The notes beneath the pieces are model-generated. The model did not search any database. It worked only from the letters and a program-made list of their open reading frames with translations, and had not been told where the DNA came from. From positions 1 through 36,783 of the forward strand of contig JAUSJX010000043.1 in assembly GCA_030647435.1 (NCBI GenBank): a stretch of 36,783 nucleotides of DNA, given 5' to 3'. Position 1 is the stretch's first letter. The number at the start of each line of letters is the position of its first letter. The position numbers and the translations under genes are program-made. The DNA is from Candidatus Rokuibacteriota bacterium (GTDB taxonomy: Bacteria > Methylomirabilota > Methylomirabilia > Rokubacteriales > CSP1-6). Below are positions 16,027 to 23,925 of the stretch, one piece after another.

Positions 16027-16676
16027 TCAGGGCTTGGGCGCGGCCTCCGCCACGGGCAAGGGTTCCAGAGGATCGAGCGCGCTGAGCCGCTCTTTGAGCG
16101 AGGGGCGGATGTCCAGCGCGCCGCCCTCGCCTTCCTGGCTCCTGACCGGCGCCTCGTCCACGGTGCGGAGCGCCTCGGCAAGGCTCCGGCGCGGCGTCGG
16201 ATCGCCCATGCCGCGCAGGATCTCCACGGCGCGCTGGTCGGCCGCAAGCTCCTGCTTGCGCGAGAAGGCGCGTATCACCAGCGGGTTGACCATGAAATCG
16301 AGCAGCCCCACGCCGGGGACGAAGAAGCCGACGGCCATGCGCCGCCGCGTGCCGACATGGTCGAGCACCTCGTGGGCCACCTCGTGGGCGCTCACCGCCT
16401 GCAGCACCGGCATCGGCATCTGCGCGAGCCCGTGTCCGAGATGTAGAAGGTCGCGTCCTCGTCGGTGAAGGCCGCCGGTTGCCTGGTCTTGATGAGGGCG
16501 AAGGTGTAGCGCGCGGGATCGCCGCCGGCGGCGACTGCGGCCCGGTGGAGCATGTTGGCCACGCGGAGCGTGTTCGGGTCGTTGGGCGCTGGGTAGTAGG
16601 TCCCGGAGGGCAGTCCCGCGCAGCCTGCGGCAAGGATGGCCAGAACGAAGAGCCCCACCGGCGCCCAGCGTGTCAT
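16027..16676 (-). pseudogene. M48-family metalloprotease lipoprotein, frameshifted
   Basis: Two leftward frames make one M48-type zinc peptidase. The first part (16676 to about 16430) starts [19 protein letters not shown], a lipoprotein signal with Cys19 as the lipidated residue, and continues to FYISDTG. The second part (about 16430 to 16027) continues LAQMPMPVLQAVSAHEVAHE with the zinc motif HEVAH, a membrane-like stretch, and ELAADQRAVEIL with the third ligand Glu. One missing base at the GGG of 16429-16431 (CCC on plus) would join them into about 216 residues. The family degrades misfolded envelope proteins (BepA/LoiP-like). Either a sequencing error or a recent null allele. It is convergent with the RDD gene. 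Confidence 0.8.
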
Positions 16677-16771
16677 AGGACTTAATATCGTAGACCCCGG
16701 GTCGGCGGGAGCCCAAGGAAAAGGGGCCTTTAGGAGCCCACGCGGCAAGGGGACAGGGAGTTCACAGCCCC

Positions 16772-16802
16772 GTGACACAGCTCGAAGCGAACCTGCTAGC
16801 AT
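16772..16802 (+). promoter_or_regulatory. Possible promoter of msrPQ
   Basis: GTGACA at 16772-16777 and TAGCAT at 16797-16802 are spaced by 19 nt (18 if TGACAC is used). Transcription would start near 16809, leaving a leader that holds the AGGAGG site at 16822. Confidence 0.4.
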
Positions 16803-16836
16803 CAAGGAGACGTCTCACCACAGGAGGCCATACGGC

Positions 16837-17811
16837 ATGCTCGTCAAGCGCGACATCGAGAGAAAGCTTCGGGGAGAAGACATCCGGCCCCGGGAGATCA
16901 CGGACCACGGCGTGTACCTCAACCGCCGGGCCTTCATGACAGGGGCCGCGGCGGTCGCTCTGGCGCCGGCGCCGTGGGGCCGGGAAGCTTCCGCCCAGGG
17001 CAATCTCCAGCCGCTCCAGGCCACGAAGAACCCGGCCTACCAGGTGCAGGAGGCGCTCACGCCGTACAAGCACGTGACGAGCTACAACAACTTCTACGAG
17101 TTCGGCACCAACAAGGAAGACCCGGAGCACCTGCAGGCGTCGCTCAAGACGCGCCCGTGGACGGTCCAGGTGGACGGGCTCTGCGCCAAGCCGAAAACGT
17201 TTGGCGTCGAGGAGCTGCTCAAGTTCCCGCTCGAGGAGCGCGTGTACCGCCTGCGGTGCGTCGAGGCCTGGTCCATGGTCATCCCGTGGATCGGCTTCCC
17301 GCTGAAGGATCTGCTCAAGCGCGTCGAGCCCACGGGGCAGGCCAAGTACGTGGAGTTCACCACCCTCCTCAGCCCGGAGATGTTTCCGGGCCAGAAGCGC
17401 GGGCTCTTCGGCTTCTCGCTCGACTGGCCGTACACGGAAGGGCTGCGCCTCGACGAGGCGATGCACCCGCTGACGCTCGTGACGGTCGGGCTCTACGGCC
17501 AGGTCCTGCCCAACCAGAACGGCGCGCCGATCCGCGTGGTCGTGCCGTGGAAGTACGGCTTCAAGAGCGCCAAATCGCTGGTGCGCATCCGGCTCACCTC
17601 CGAGGAGCCCAAGACGGCCTGGAACAAGGCGGCGGGGAACGAGTACGGGTTCTACTCGAACGTCAACCCCGAGGTGAGCCACCCGCGCTGGAGCCAGGCG
17701 ACCGAGCGGCGCATCGGTGAGCTGCGCCGGCGCGACTCGCTCATGTTCAACGGCTACGGCGACCAGGTCGCGTCCCTTTACACGGGGATGGACCTCAAGC
17801 GATTCTACTAG
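16837..17811 (+). CDS. msrP: Protein-methionine-sulfoxide reductase catalytic subunit
   Basis: Predicted 324-residue periplasmic molybdopterin enzyme of the MsrP/YedY family, repairing oxidised methionines in envelope proteins. A twin-arginine signal is at 30-45 ([16 protein letters not shown]), cleaved near 54. The sulfite-oxidase-like Moco domain follows. Cys141 in YRLRCVEAW is the Mo ligand. Further conserved blocks are [33 protein letters not shown] and [12 protein letters not shown]. It is full length. The ATG has AGGAGG about 10 nt upstream; an earlier in-frame extension overlaps the M48 region and lacks support. Seven bp downstream is msrQ, its haem-binding membrane partner, so this is the classic msrPQ operon. 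Confidence 0.95.
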   Translation: MLVKRDIERKLRGEDIRPREITDHGVYLNRRAFMTGAAAVALAPAPWGREASAQGNLQPLQATKNPAYQVQEALTPYKHVTSYNNFYEFGTNKEDPEHLQASLKTRPWTVQVDGLCAKPKTFGVEELLKFPLEERVYRLRCVEAWSMVIPWIGFPLKDLLKRVEPTGQAKYVEFTTLLSPEMFPGQKRGLFGFSLDWPYTEGLRLDEAMHPLTLVTVGLYGQVLPNQNGAPIRVVVPWKYGFKSAKSLVRIRLTSEEPKTAWNKAAGNEYGFYSNVNPEVSHPRWSQATERRIGELRRRDSLMFNGYGDQVASLYTGMDLKRFY

Positions 17812-17818
17812 AGGCCCG

Positions 17819-18469
17819 ATGAGCTACCGGGCGCGCGTCGCGCTCAAAGCCGCCATCTGGATCGGCAGCCTCTGGCCCCTCGGCCTGCTGCTGCGCGGCT
17901 TCATGACGGACGACCTCACCGCCAACCCGATCGAGTACGTCACCCGCACGCTCGGCCTGACGGCCCTCGTGCTGCTGCTGACGAGCCTTGGCATGACACC
18001 GCTCCGCGCGCTCTTCGGCTGGTCCTGGCCGATCCAGCTGCGGAGACTGTTCGGGCTCCTCGCCTTCTTCTACGTGTGTCTCCACTTCGCGGTCTGGATC
18101 GGCCTCGACCACTTCTTCGCCTGGCGGCGCATGTGGGAGGACGTGCTCAAGCGGCCGTTCATCACGGTGGGCATGTCGGCGCTCCTGCTGCTGATCCCGC
18201 TGGCGGCGACCTCGACCCAGGGCATGATCAAGCGGCTCGGCGGGGCGAAGTGGCGCCTGCTGCACAAGCTCGCCTACGTGATCGGCGGGCTGGGGGTGCT
18301 GCACTTCCTGTGGCTGGCGAAGAAGGGGCGCACGACACCCTACTACTACGTGATCGCGCTGGCGCTGCTGCTGGGCGCGCGGATCTGGGACTGGGGCAGA
18401 AAGAAACTCGCCGCGGAGAGGGCGTCAAAAACCGAACCCTCTCCCCCACTGGGGGAGAGGGTTCGGTGA
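17819..18469 (+). CDS. msrQ: Haem-binding membrane subunit of MsrPQ
   Basis: Predicted 216-residue inner-membrane b-type haem protein of the MsrQ/YedZ (ferric-reductase-like) family, passing quinone-derived electrons to MsrP. It has about six membrane helices. Candidate haem ligands are His in YVCLHFAVWIGLDHFF, KWRLLHKLAYV and LHFLWLAKKG. The ATG follows the msrP stop by 7 nt. The last 11 codons (EPSPPLGERVR) are encoded by a perfect inverted repeat at 18431-18467, and its final T begins the TGA. The native protein probably ended around KKLAAERA. This PSPPLGERV-type tail is seen when the dispersed repeat inserts into the 3' end of a gene. Confidence 0.93.
   Translation: MSYRARVALKAAIWIGSLWPLGLLLRGFMTDDLTANPIEYVTRTLGLTALVLLLTSLGMTPLRALFGWSWPIQLRRLFGLLAFFYVCLHFAVWIGLDHFFAWRRMWEDVLKRPFITVGMSALLLLIPLAATSTQGMIKRLGGAKWRLLHKLAYVIGGLGVLHFLWLAKKGRTTPYYYVIALALLLGARIWDWGRKKLAAERASKTEPSPPLGERVR
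18431..18467. terminator. Perfect 17-bp hairpin between convergent msrQ and nfu
   Basis: A perfect 17-bp stem spans 18431-18447 and 18451-18467 (5' arm ACCGAACCCTCTCCCCC) with a 3-nt ACT loop, followed by GAGGGGG. It overlaps the end of msrQ and precedes the convergent Nfu gene, so it could terminate both. The lack of a T-tract and its match to the repeat at 118-142 suggest it is a member of a dispersed palindromic repeat family. Confidence 0.65.
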
Positions 18470-18495
18470 GGGGGTCGGCCCGTAGCGTCTAGGCG

Positions 18496-18774
18496 CTACT
18501 TGGCCGGTGTGTAGTAGGGGTTGGTGCCCGACGCGTGGTCGGTGGCGTCCAGCACTTCCTCGATCTCCGGCAGCTCTTCCTTGATCAGGCGCTCGATGCC
18601 GGCCTTCAGCGTCACGTCCGCTGCGCCGCAGCCCTGGCAGCCGCCGCCCATCTGCAAGTAGACCTTGTTGTCCTTCACGTCGACAAGCTGGACGAAGCCT
18701 CCGTGCCCTGCCACCGCGGGGTTGATGGTCGAGTCGATCAGCGCCTGCACCTTGGTCATCAGTTCATCGCTCAT
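18496..18774 (-). CDS. NifU-like (Nfu) iron-sulfur cluster carrier
   Basis: Predicted 92-residue cytoplasmic protein consisting of one Nfu domain. The cluster-binding Cys46 and Cys49 are in GGGCQGCGAADVT. The rest fits the family: VQALIDSTINPAVAGHGG at the start and LPEIEEVLDATDHASGTNPYY at the end. Stand-alone Nfu proteins receive a 4Fe-4S cluster and deliver it to target enzymes. The ATG has AGGTGAG upstream. No isc or suf genes are in the window. It is convergent with msrPQ and is divergent from the MFS gene. Confidence 0.93.
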   Translation of the reverse strand: MSDELMTKVQALIDSTINPAVAGHGGFVQLVDVKDNKVYLQMGGGCQGCGAADVTLKAGIERLIKEELPEIEEVLDATDHASGTNPYYTPAK

Positions 18775-18879
18775 AGGCTCACCTCGCTTGGGTTTCACTG
18801 TACCTGAACGCGGGCGCGCGGGCCATCCGGCTCCCACATCGGCCCCCACAGTCTACACCATGCTAGACTCGGGGCTCAC

Positions 18880-20121
18880 GTGGGCCTCCGATCCGCCGGT
18901 GGCCGCGCCGTCGCGGCGACCTTCGTCACCCTCGGCCTCGTCTACGGCGTCTGGTACGCCTACAGCGTCTTCCTCGTCGCGCTCCTTCACGACTTCGGCT
19001 GGAGCCGGTCGCTGCTCGCGGGCGCGTTCTCCGTCTTCGCCCTTGTCCACGGGCTCCTGAGCCCCGGCCTGGGCTGGCTCGCCGACAGGATCGGCTCGCG
19101 CCGACTCGTGCTGGCCGGCGGCGCGGTCCTGGCCGCCTCGCTCGTCCTCGACGGCGCCGTCCAGAGTCCCGGTCACCTCTACCTGGCCTTCGGCGTGTTG
19201 ACGGCCATCGGCGCCGCAGCCGCGGGATGGGTGCCCGCCGTCATTCTTGTCCAGGGATGGTACCCGCGGCACGTGGGCCTGGCCCTCGGCATCGTGTCGT
19301 CGGGCATCGGCGCGGGTATCTTCCTGGTCGTGCCGCTCTGCCAGTTCCTGATCGACGCCCTCGGGTGGCGCTGGGCCTTTCGCGTGATGGGTGCCCTTTG
19401 CGCGCTCTGGATCGTGCCGGCCACGCTCTGGCTCCTTCGTGACCCGCCGCCGGTCTCGGCCTCGGCTGGCGGCGCGCCGCTCGCCATCGGCCTGGCCGGC
19501 GACCTCACGCTCGCCGCGGCGATGCGGGTGCCCGTCTTCTGGCTGCTCGGCTCGGCCCACCTCCTGGGCAACGTCGCCTGCCAGACGCTGCTCGTCCACC
19601 AGGCGGCCTATCTCGTGGACCACAGGATCGTGCCCTTGGTCGCAGCCTCGGTGGTGAGCTTGGTCGGGCTCGCGAGCATCGTCGGTAAGGCGGGCGGGGG
19701 ATGGTTCTCGGATCGCTTCGGCCGCGAGGTGACGCATGCGATCGGCATGGCCTGCGTGGTCGCGAGCGTGGCCATGCTCGGGCTGGTCGCACTCCACCCC
19801 GGTCCCGCGCCGGCCTTTGCCTACGGTGCACTGGTCGGCCTCGGATACTCGGTGACGGCCGCGCTCATGCCGGCCATCTTCAGCGACGTCTTCCGCGGCC
19901 GCCGGTTCGGGATGATCTTCGGGACGCTGCAGACCTCGACGGCGCTCGGCGGCTCGGCCGGCCCCTGGCTGGCGGGCCGCGTCTTCGACGTCACCGGCAG
20001 CTATGCCCTAGCCCTCTACGGCATCGCGGGCGCCGCCGTCGCCGCCAACGTCGCGCTGTGGATCGCGCGCGCCTCGCTGCGGCGCCGGCCTCGCCTTGAC
20101 AGTGACGGCGCCGGCCCCTAG
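18880..20121 (+). CDS. Major facilitator superfamily transporter
   Basis: Predicted 413-residue, 12-helix MFS permease. Motif A is GWLADRIGSRRLVLAG (about 64-79) between helices 2 and 3, with a second copy GGWFSDRFGREV in the C-terminal half. The pattern resembles the oxalate/formate and monocarboxylate antiporter group, but substrate is not readable. The start is GTG with TAGACT 10 nt upstream and no clear Shine-Dalgarno; the ATG at 18860 is out of frame. The C-terminal codons contain the promoter of the next gene. Being next to a crotonase suggests import of a carboxylate or CoA-ester precursor, which is inference. Confidence 0.9.
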   Translation: MGLRSAGGRAVAATFVTLGLVYGVWYAYSVFLVALLHDFGWSRSLLAGAFSVFALVHGLLSPGLGWLADRIGSRRLVLAGGAVLAASLVLDGAVQSPGHLYLAFGVLTAIGAAAAGWVPAVILVQGWYPRHVGLALGIVSSGIGAGIFLVVPLCQFLIDALGWRWAFRVMGALCALWIVPATLWLLRDPPPVSASAGGAPLAIGLAGDLTLAAAMRVPVFWLLGSAHLLGNVACQTLLVHQAAYLVDHRIVPLVAASVVSLVGLASIVGKAGGGWFSDRFGREVTHAIGMACVVASVAMLGLVALHPGPAPAFAYGALVGLGYSVTAALMPAIFSDVFRGRRFGMIFGTLQTSTALGGSAGPWLAGRVFDVTGSYALALYGIAGAAVAANVALWIARASLRRRPRLDSDGAGP

Positions 20122-20124
20122 CAT
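20096..20124 (+). promoter_or_regulatory. Sigma-70-type promoter of the crotonase gene
   Basis: TTGACA (20096-20101), a 17-nt spacer and TAGCAT (20119-20124), spanning the last codons of the MFS gene. Expected start about 20131; the leader then holds GGAGG before the ATG at 20157. This gives the crotonase-TPR pair its own transcript. Confidence 0.65.
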
Positions 20125-20156
20125 CGCCCGAGACCCCCCACCCGGAGGATTCAGCC

Positions 20157-20954
20157 ATGGACTACGCGGAGTACCGGCACCTGACCTTCGACCGTCGCCC
20201 GAGCGGTGTCGTGCTCGTCACCATCAACCGCCCCGAGGTGATGAACGCGACCAACGCGCGGCTTCACTGGGAGCTGACCCAGGTCTGGCTGACCATCGAC
20301 GCCGACCCGGCCGCGCGCGTCGCCCTCGTCACCGGCGCGGGGCGCGCCTTCTCCGCGGGCGGCGACATGTCGCTGGTCGAGGAGATGGCGGGCAACGCCG
20401 CGGCCGCAGCGCGCACCATGCGCGAGGCCTCCGACCTCGTCTACAACATCATCAACCTCGACAAGCCCGTCGTCTCGGCGATCAACGGCCCTGCGGTAGG
20501 TGCCGGGCTCGTCGTCGCGCTCCTCGCGGACGTGAGCATCATCGCCGAGACCGCGCGCATCACCGACGGCCACACGCGGCTGGGCGTCGCGGCCGGCGAC
20601 CACGCCGCCATCATCTGGCCGCTCCTCTGCGGGATGGCGAAGGCCAAGTACTATCTCCTGACGAGCGAGTTCCTCGACGGGCGCGAGGCCGAGCGCATCG
20701 GGCTCGTGAGCCGGGCCGTGCCGGCCGAGAAGGTCATGGATGTCGCGTGGACCGTGGCTGAGTCGCTGGCGCGGGGCAGCCAGCCCGCGATCCGCTTCAC
20801 CAAGCGCGCGCTCAACAACTGGCTGAGACAAGCGGGACCGATCTTCGACCAGTCGCTGGCGCTCGAGATGCTGACGTTCATGGGCGACGACGTCCGCGAG
20901 GGCATGCAGGCGATCCGCGAGAAGCGCCTGCCGGTCTTCCCCTCGGCGCGGTGA
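20157..20954 (+). CDS. Enoyl-CoA hydratase/isomerase (crotonase) family protein
   Basis: Predicted 265-residue cytoplasmic crotonase. Oxyanion-hole motifs are [11 protein letters not shown] (about 62-72) and [20 protein letters not shown] (about 109-127). The two catalytic glutamates of enoyl-CoA hydratase are not conserved: the first position falls in GLVVAL and the second in [10 protein letters not shown], where Asp replaces Glu. Ordinary hydratase activity is therefore doubtful; an isomerase, hydrolase or decarboxylase of an acyl-CoA is more likely. The ATG has GGAGG 8 nt upstream. The TGA overlaps the GTG of the TPR gene by 4 bases, so the two are coupled. Confidence 0.9.
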   Translation: MDYAEYRHLTFDRRPSGVVLVTINRPEVMNATNARLHWELTQVWLTIDADPAARVALVTGAGRAFSAGGDMSLVEEMAGNAAAAARTMREASDLVYNIINLDKPVVSAINGPAVGAGLVVALLADVSIIAETARITDGHTRLGVAAGDHAAIIWPLLCGMAKAKYYLLTSEFLDGREAERIGLVSRAVPAEKVMDVAWTVAESLARGSQPAIRFTKRALNNWLRQAGPIFDQSLALEMLTFMGDDVREGMQAIREKRLPVFPSAR

Positions 20955-22531
20955 CCCGGGCCCTCGCTCTCGCCCTCCTGCTCTTCTCGCCGTGCTGGGC
21001 CGCCGCCCAGTCCCCCGGCTGGGAGGAGATCCTCGGCGCGGCCGACCGCGCGTGGGAAGCCGGGCAGGCCGGGGACGCCGAACGACTCTACGCCGCCGCG
21101 ATCACGAAGGCGGAAAGCTTTGGCGAGTCCGACCTGAGGCTCGCCCGGAGCCTGAGCGCCCTCGGTGTCTTTTATCGCGAGCAGGGCCGCTACCGGGACG
21201 CATCGCCGCTCTTCGGCCGGGCGCTGTCCGTGACCGAGAAGGCCGTGCCGTCGGGCGACCCCGGCCTCGTCCCGGCTCTCAACAACCTGGGCGCCGCGTG
21301 GCTCCAGCAGGGGCAGGCGTCCGCCGCCGAGCCGCTCTTCCGCCGCTCCATGGCGATCGCCGAGAAGGCGCTTGGTCCCGACGACCCGTCGACGGCCACC
21401 TCCATGGCCGGGCTCGCCGCCGTGTACCAGGCCCGCGCGCGCTACGCCGAGGCGGAGTCGCTCTACCGCGGCGCCACCCGCATCTACGAAAAGACCCTGG
21501 GCCCCGCCGACCCCGCGGTGGCGCGGCCGCTGTCGAGCCTGGGTGGCCTCTTCAGGGAACAGGGGCGCTACCGCGACGCGGAGCCGTTCTACCGGCGCGC
21601 GCTGTCCCTCGTCGAGCAGGCGCTCGGCCCCGACCACATCCAGACGGCCTTGCCCCTGGGCGGCCTGGCCGCGCTCTACAACGCGCAGGGGCGGTATCGT
21701 GAGGCGGCCGAGCCGCTCTACCGCCGCACGCTCGCCATCCAGGAGCGCGCGATGGGTCCCGATCACCCGGCGCTGGCGGGCACGCTCAACGACCTCGGCG
21801 ACCTCTACCGCGTGCAGGGGCGCTACGCGGAGGCCGAGCCGCTCTTCCTCCGCAGCATTGCCATCCGGGAGGCGCGGCTGGGTCCGCGGCACCCTGATGT
21901 AGGCGCGACGCTCGGCAACCTCGGGCTCCTCTACTTCGACCAGCGGCGCTACGCCGACGCCGAGGCCGCCTACAAGCGCGCGCTCGCCATCCTCGATCCG
22001 GGCCCGGGCCGCGAGACTCCGGTGGTGACCGAGTCGCTGAACAACCTGGCGGAGCTCTACCGGATCCAGGGGCGCTACGCCCTAGCCGAGCCGCTCTACC
22101 GCCGCGCGCTCTCGATCCGCGAGCAGGCGTTAGGTCCAGAGCATCCGAGCGTCGCCACGAGCCTCAACAACCTGGCGGCCTTCTACCATGTCCAGGGGCG
22201 CTACGCCGAGGCCGAGCCTCTCTACAGGCGCACGCTCGTCATCCTCGAGAAATCAGTCGGCCCGGAGCATCAACGCGTCGGCATCACGCTCAACAACCTG
22301 GCGGAGGTCTACCGCGCCCAGGGACGCTGGGAGGACGCGGCCCGGCTCTACCCGCAGGCCATCGCCATCGTCGAGAAGAACCTCGGCCCGGATCACCCGA
22401 CGCTGGCGGGCCTGCTGGAGAACTACGCGGTGGTGCTTCGCCGCGCGCGCCGGGATGCCGAGGTGCTCGAGATCGACGAGCGCGCCCGCGACATCCGCGC
22501 GCGCCACGCCATACAGAACCCGCGCCGCTAG
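20951..22531 (+). CDS. Exported kinesin-light-chain-type TPR protein
   Basis: Predicted 526 residues. A signal peptide (about 1-19, LALALLLFSPCWAAAQ) is followed by ten tandem 42-residue tetratricopeptide repeats over about 65-495, each with YxxQGRYxEAEPLYRRAL and ending LGPDHP. A partial repeat precedes them (AGDAERLYAAAI). Repeat 5 has one extra residue (REAAEPLY). The units are similar enough that the DNA repeats every 126 bp. TPR_10/TPR_12 arrays of this kind are protein-binding scaffolds, probably periplasmic here; no enzymatic domain is present. The GTG start overlaps the crotonase stop (GTGA). A functional link to a cytoplasmic crotonase is not obvious. Confidence 0.88.
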   Translation: MTRALALALLLFSPCWAAAQSPGWEEILGAADRAWEAGQAGDAERLYAAAITKAESFGESDLRLARSLSALGVFYREQGRYRDASPLFGRALSVTEKAVPSGDPGLVPALNNLGAAWLQQGQASAAEPLFRRSMAIAEKALGPDDPSTATSMAGLAAVYQARARYAEAESLYRGATRIYEKTLGPADPAVARPLSSLGGLFREQGRYRDAEPFYRRALSLVEQALGPDHIQTALPLGGLAALYNAQGRYREAAEPLYRRTLAIQERAMGPDHPALAGTLNDLGDLYRVQGRYAEAEPLFLRSIAIREARLGPRHPDVGATLGNLGLLYFDQRRYADAEAAYKRALAILDPGPGRETPVVTESLNNLAELYRIQGRYALAEPLYRRALSIREQALGPEHPSVATSLNNLAAFYHVQGRYAEAEPLYRRTLVILEKSVGPEHQRVGITLNNLAEVYRAQGRWEDAARLYPQAIAIVEKNLGPDHPTLAGLLENYAVVLRRARRDAEVLEIDERARDIRARHAIQNPRR

Positions 22532-23054
22532 CACTTCCGCCGAATGGGAGCGGGGGGCCGCCGAAGCCGACGGCGCTATCGGTGAAGGTGGTAGAGCCAT
22601 CGGATACGGGACGCTGGACAGGGTCATTGAGCAAATGAATAGGTGCGGATTCGCGGCGCGCTTCAGAGTGACGGGCAGTCTTAGTATGCCGCTTCTTCCT
22701 GACGGGCTCAGCCCTGACCTCCATGGCTACGTAAGCGTCCGGCGAATCCCACCCCCGCACACGGCGGCCCCGAACGGCGGCCGGGCGGTGCCGCTTCACT
22801 GGGTCATCCCTGTCCCACCGGAGCCGGGCGTGGAGCCGCTTCGAGACGGGTAAATCCGCGGAAACGAGCCCGTCTCGCTCGCAACGCCCGATGGCAACCG
22901 GAATGCATTTGGAGAGAACCGGCCACGGCGGGCGCGCGGGGCAAGGGGAGGTTCCGGATCCGACATCGCCGAGGCGATCCTGCCCATGGTCGAGAAGGAG
23001 CGTGGTTTCGTCCGGTACTCGAGAACCTAATGGTCGAGAGGCGGGAGAGTCGTC
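22532..23054. other. Gene-free stretch
   Basis: About 520 bp without a convincing gene on either strand. Open frames here have no recognisable domain and no good ribosome-binding site. A 9-bp inverted repeat is present at 22842-22877. A short readable run (DIAEAILPMVEKERGFV, around 22964) could be a gene remnant but cannot be assigned. GGGAGAG just before 23055 is the ribosome-binding site of the next gene. Confidence 0.5.
22842..22877. repeat. 9-bp inverted repeat
   Basis: CGAGACGGG (22842-22850) and CCCGTCTCG (22869-22877) are exact complements around an 18-nt spacer. The long loop and distance from the TPR stop (over 300 bp) make a terminator unlikely; an operator or remnant end is possible. 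Confidence 0.35.
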
Positions 23055-23621
23055 GTGTTGATCCAGGAACTGACTAGGCAGGCGAGTCTGGATCTGCTGG
23101 CTCGTACGCATCTCGGTAGATTAGCGTGCACCCAAGGGGCCCGGCCCTACGTCGTGCCCGTCTATTTTGCCTACGACAATGATTACCTCTATAGCTTCTC
23201 CACGGTCGGACAAAAGATCGAGTGGATGCGCGCCAACCCGCTGGTGTGCGTCGAGGCGGACGAGGTGGTGAGCCCGGAGGAGTGGGTGAGTGTCATTGTC
23301 TTCGGTCGCTACGAGGAGCTGCCGGATACGCCCGAATGGCAGGGGGCGCGCACACTCGCCCACACACTGCTGAAACGGAGCGCCGTGTGGTGGGAGCCCG
23401 CTTACGTGAAAACGATCCTCCACGGCACAGAGCGCCCGCTGGTGCCGGTCTTCTACCGCATTCACGGCCTTCAGATTACCGGCCACCGCGCCACCCCTGA
23501 GCCGGTGACGCCGGCTCACACAAGCCTTTCGTCGATGACCGACTCGGGCGAAGACGGTCGGCTGCAAAACCTTCTGCGGCAGGCCCGGGGGAGCCTGCTC
23601 GCGCGTCATCTGAGGAGGTGA
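23055..23621 (+). CDS. Pyridoxamine 5'-phosphate oxidase (PPOX)-like flavin-binding protein
   Basis: Predicted 188-residue cytoplasmic split-barrel protein (Pyridox_ox_2 type). The opening LARTHLGRLACTQGARPYVVPVYFAYDNDYLYSF is characteristic, followed by KIEWMRANPLVCVEAD and VSVIVFGRYEEL, which build the FMN or F420 site. Family members bind flavin, F420 or haem; the biochemical role is usually unknown. The GTG start has GGGAGAG upstream. The C-terminal 35 residues are a disordered-looking tail. Its TGA overlaps an ATG (TGATG) that opens the broken CBS frame, and a BON-domain gene follows. The set PPOX-CBS-BON is typical of bacterial stress gene neighbourhoods. Confidence 0.87.
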   Translation: MLIQELTRQASLDLLARTHLGRLACTQGARPYVVPVYFAYDNDYLYSFSTVGQKIEWMRANPLVCVEADEVVSPEEWVSVIVFGRYEELPDTPEWQGARTLAHTLLKRSAVWWEPAYVKTILHGTERPLVPVFYRIHGLQITGHRATPEPVTPAHTSLSSMTDSGEDGRLQNLLRQARGSLLARHLRR

Positions 23622-23737
23622 TGTGCCTCATGGCCGACCGGAGCATCGGGCCGCTCGCCGTCGTCGATGCTGGCCCGGTTGCTGGGACTCTCACGTAGAG
23701 CGATGTCGTCAGGGCCCTCGCACAGCGGGGACGGTGA
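23621..23737 (+). pseudogene. Remnant of a CBS-domain protein
   Basis: The ATG overlaps the PPOX stop and has AGGAGGTG just upstream. In frame it reads MCLMADRSIGPLAVVDAG then PVAGTLT, a TAG at 23696-23698, and continues SDVVRALAQRGR before a TGA at 23737. Read through the TAG, the sequence matches the end of a CBS motif (xxxPLAVVDxGxxxGTLTxSDVVRAL). Only the second half of one motif is left, so this is either a decayed gene or the tail of a larger lost one. A CBS protein would fit between PPOX and BON genes. Confidence 0.55.
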
Positions 23738-23925
23738 CGACGCGAGGCGGGCGCGGAAGTGACGGGGCGGCCGCGCTCCCATGTGAGACGACGGCGCCCG
23801 GCCCCGGCCGTCACGCGCGCTCGGGACGGCCCAAATGTCCCACGTGTCGCGTTTGGCAATGCTGATGCAGCTCGCGCCCGCGGCGCGAGAAGCGCCGCCG
23901 CCGAGGAAACGAAAGGAGATCAGCC
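23738..23925. other. Intergenic stretch upstream of the BON gene
   Basis: About 190 bp with no recognisable gene on either strand. The last bases hold the ribosome-binding site AAAGGAGA of the BON-domain gene. I see no clear promoter or hairpin. Confidence 0.4.

Noticed and set aside
22290-23111. Leftward 273-codon frame over the gap after the TPR gene
   Set aside because: No domain, no ribosome-binding site, and it overlaps the ends of two real genes. Arg/Pro/Ser-rich product suggests chance.
23623-23865. Eighty-codon frame just after the PPOX gene
   Set aside because: It competes with the CBS-like frame, which has the better start context and recognisable residues. Its product is Arg/His-rich with no family.
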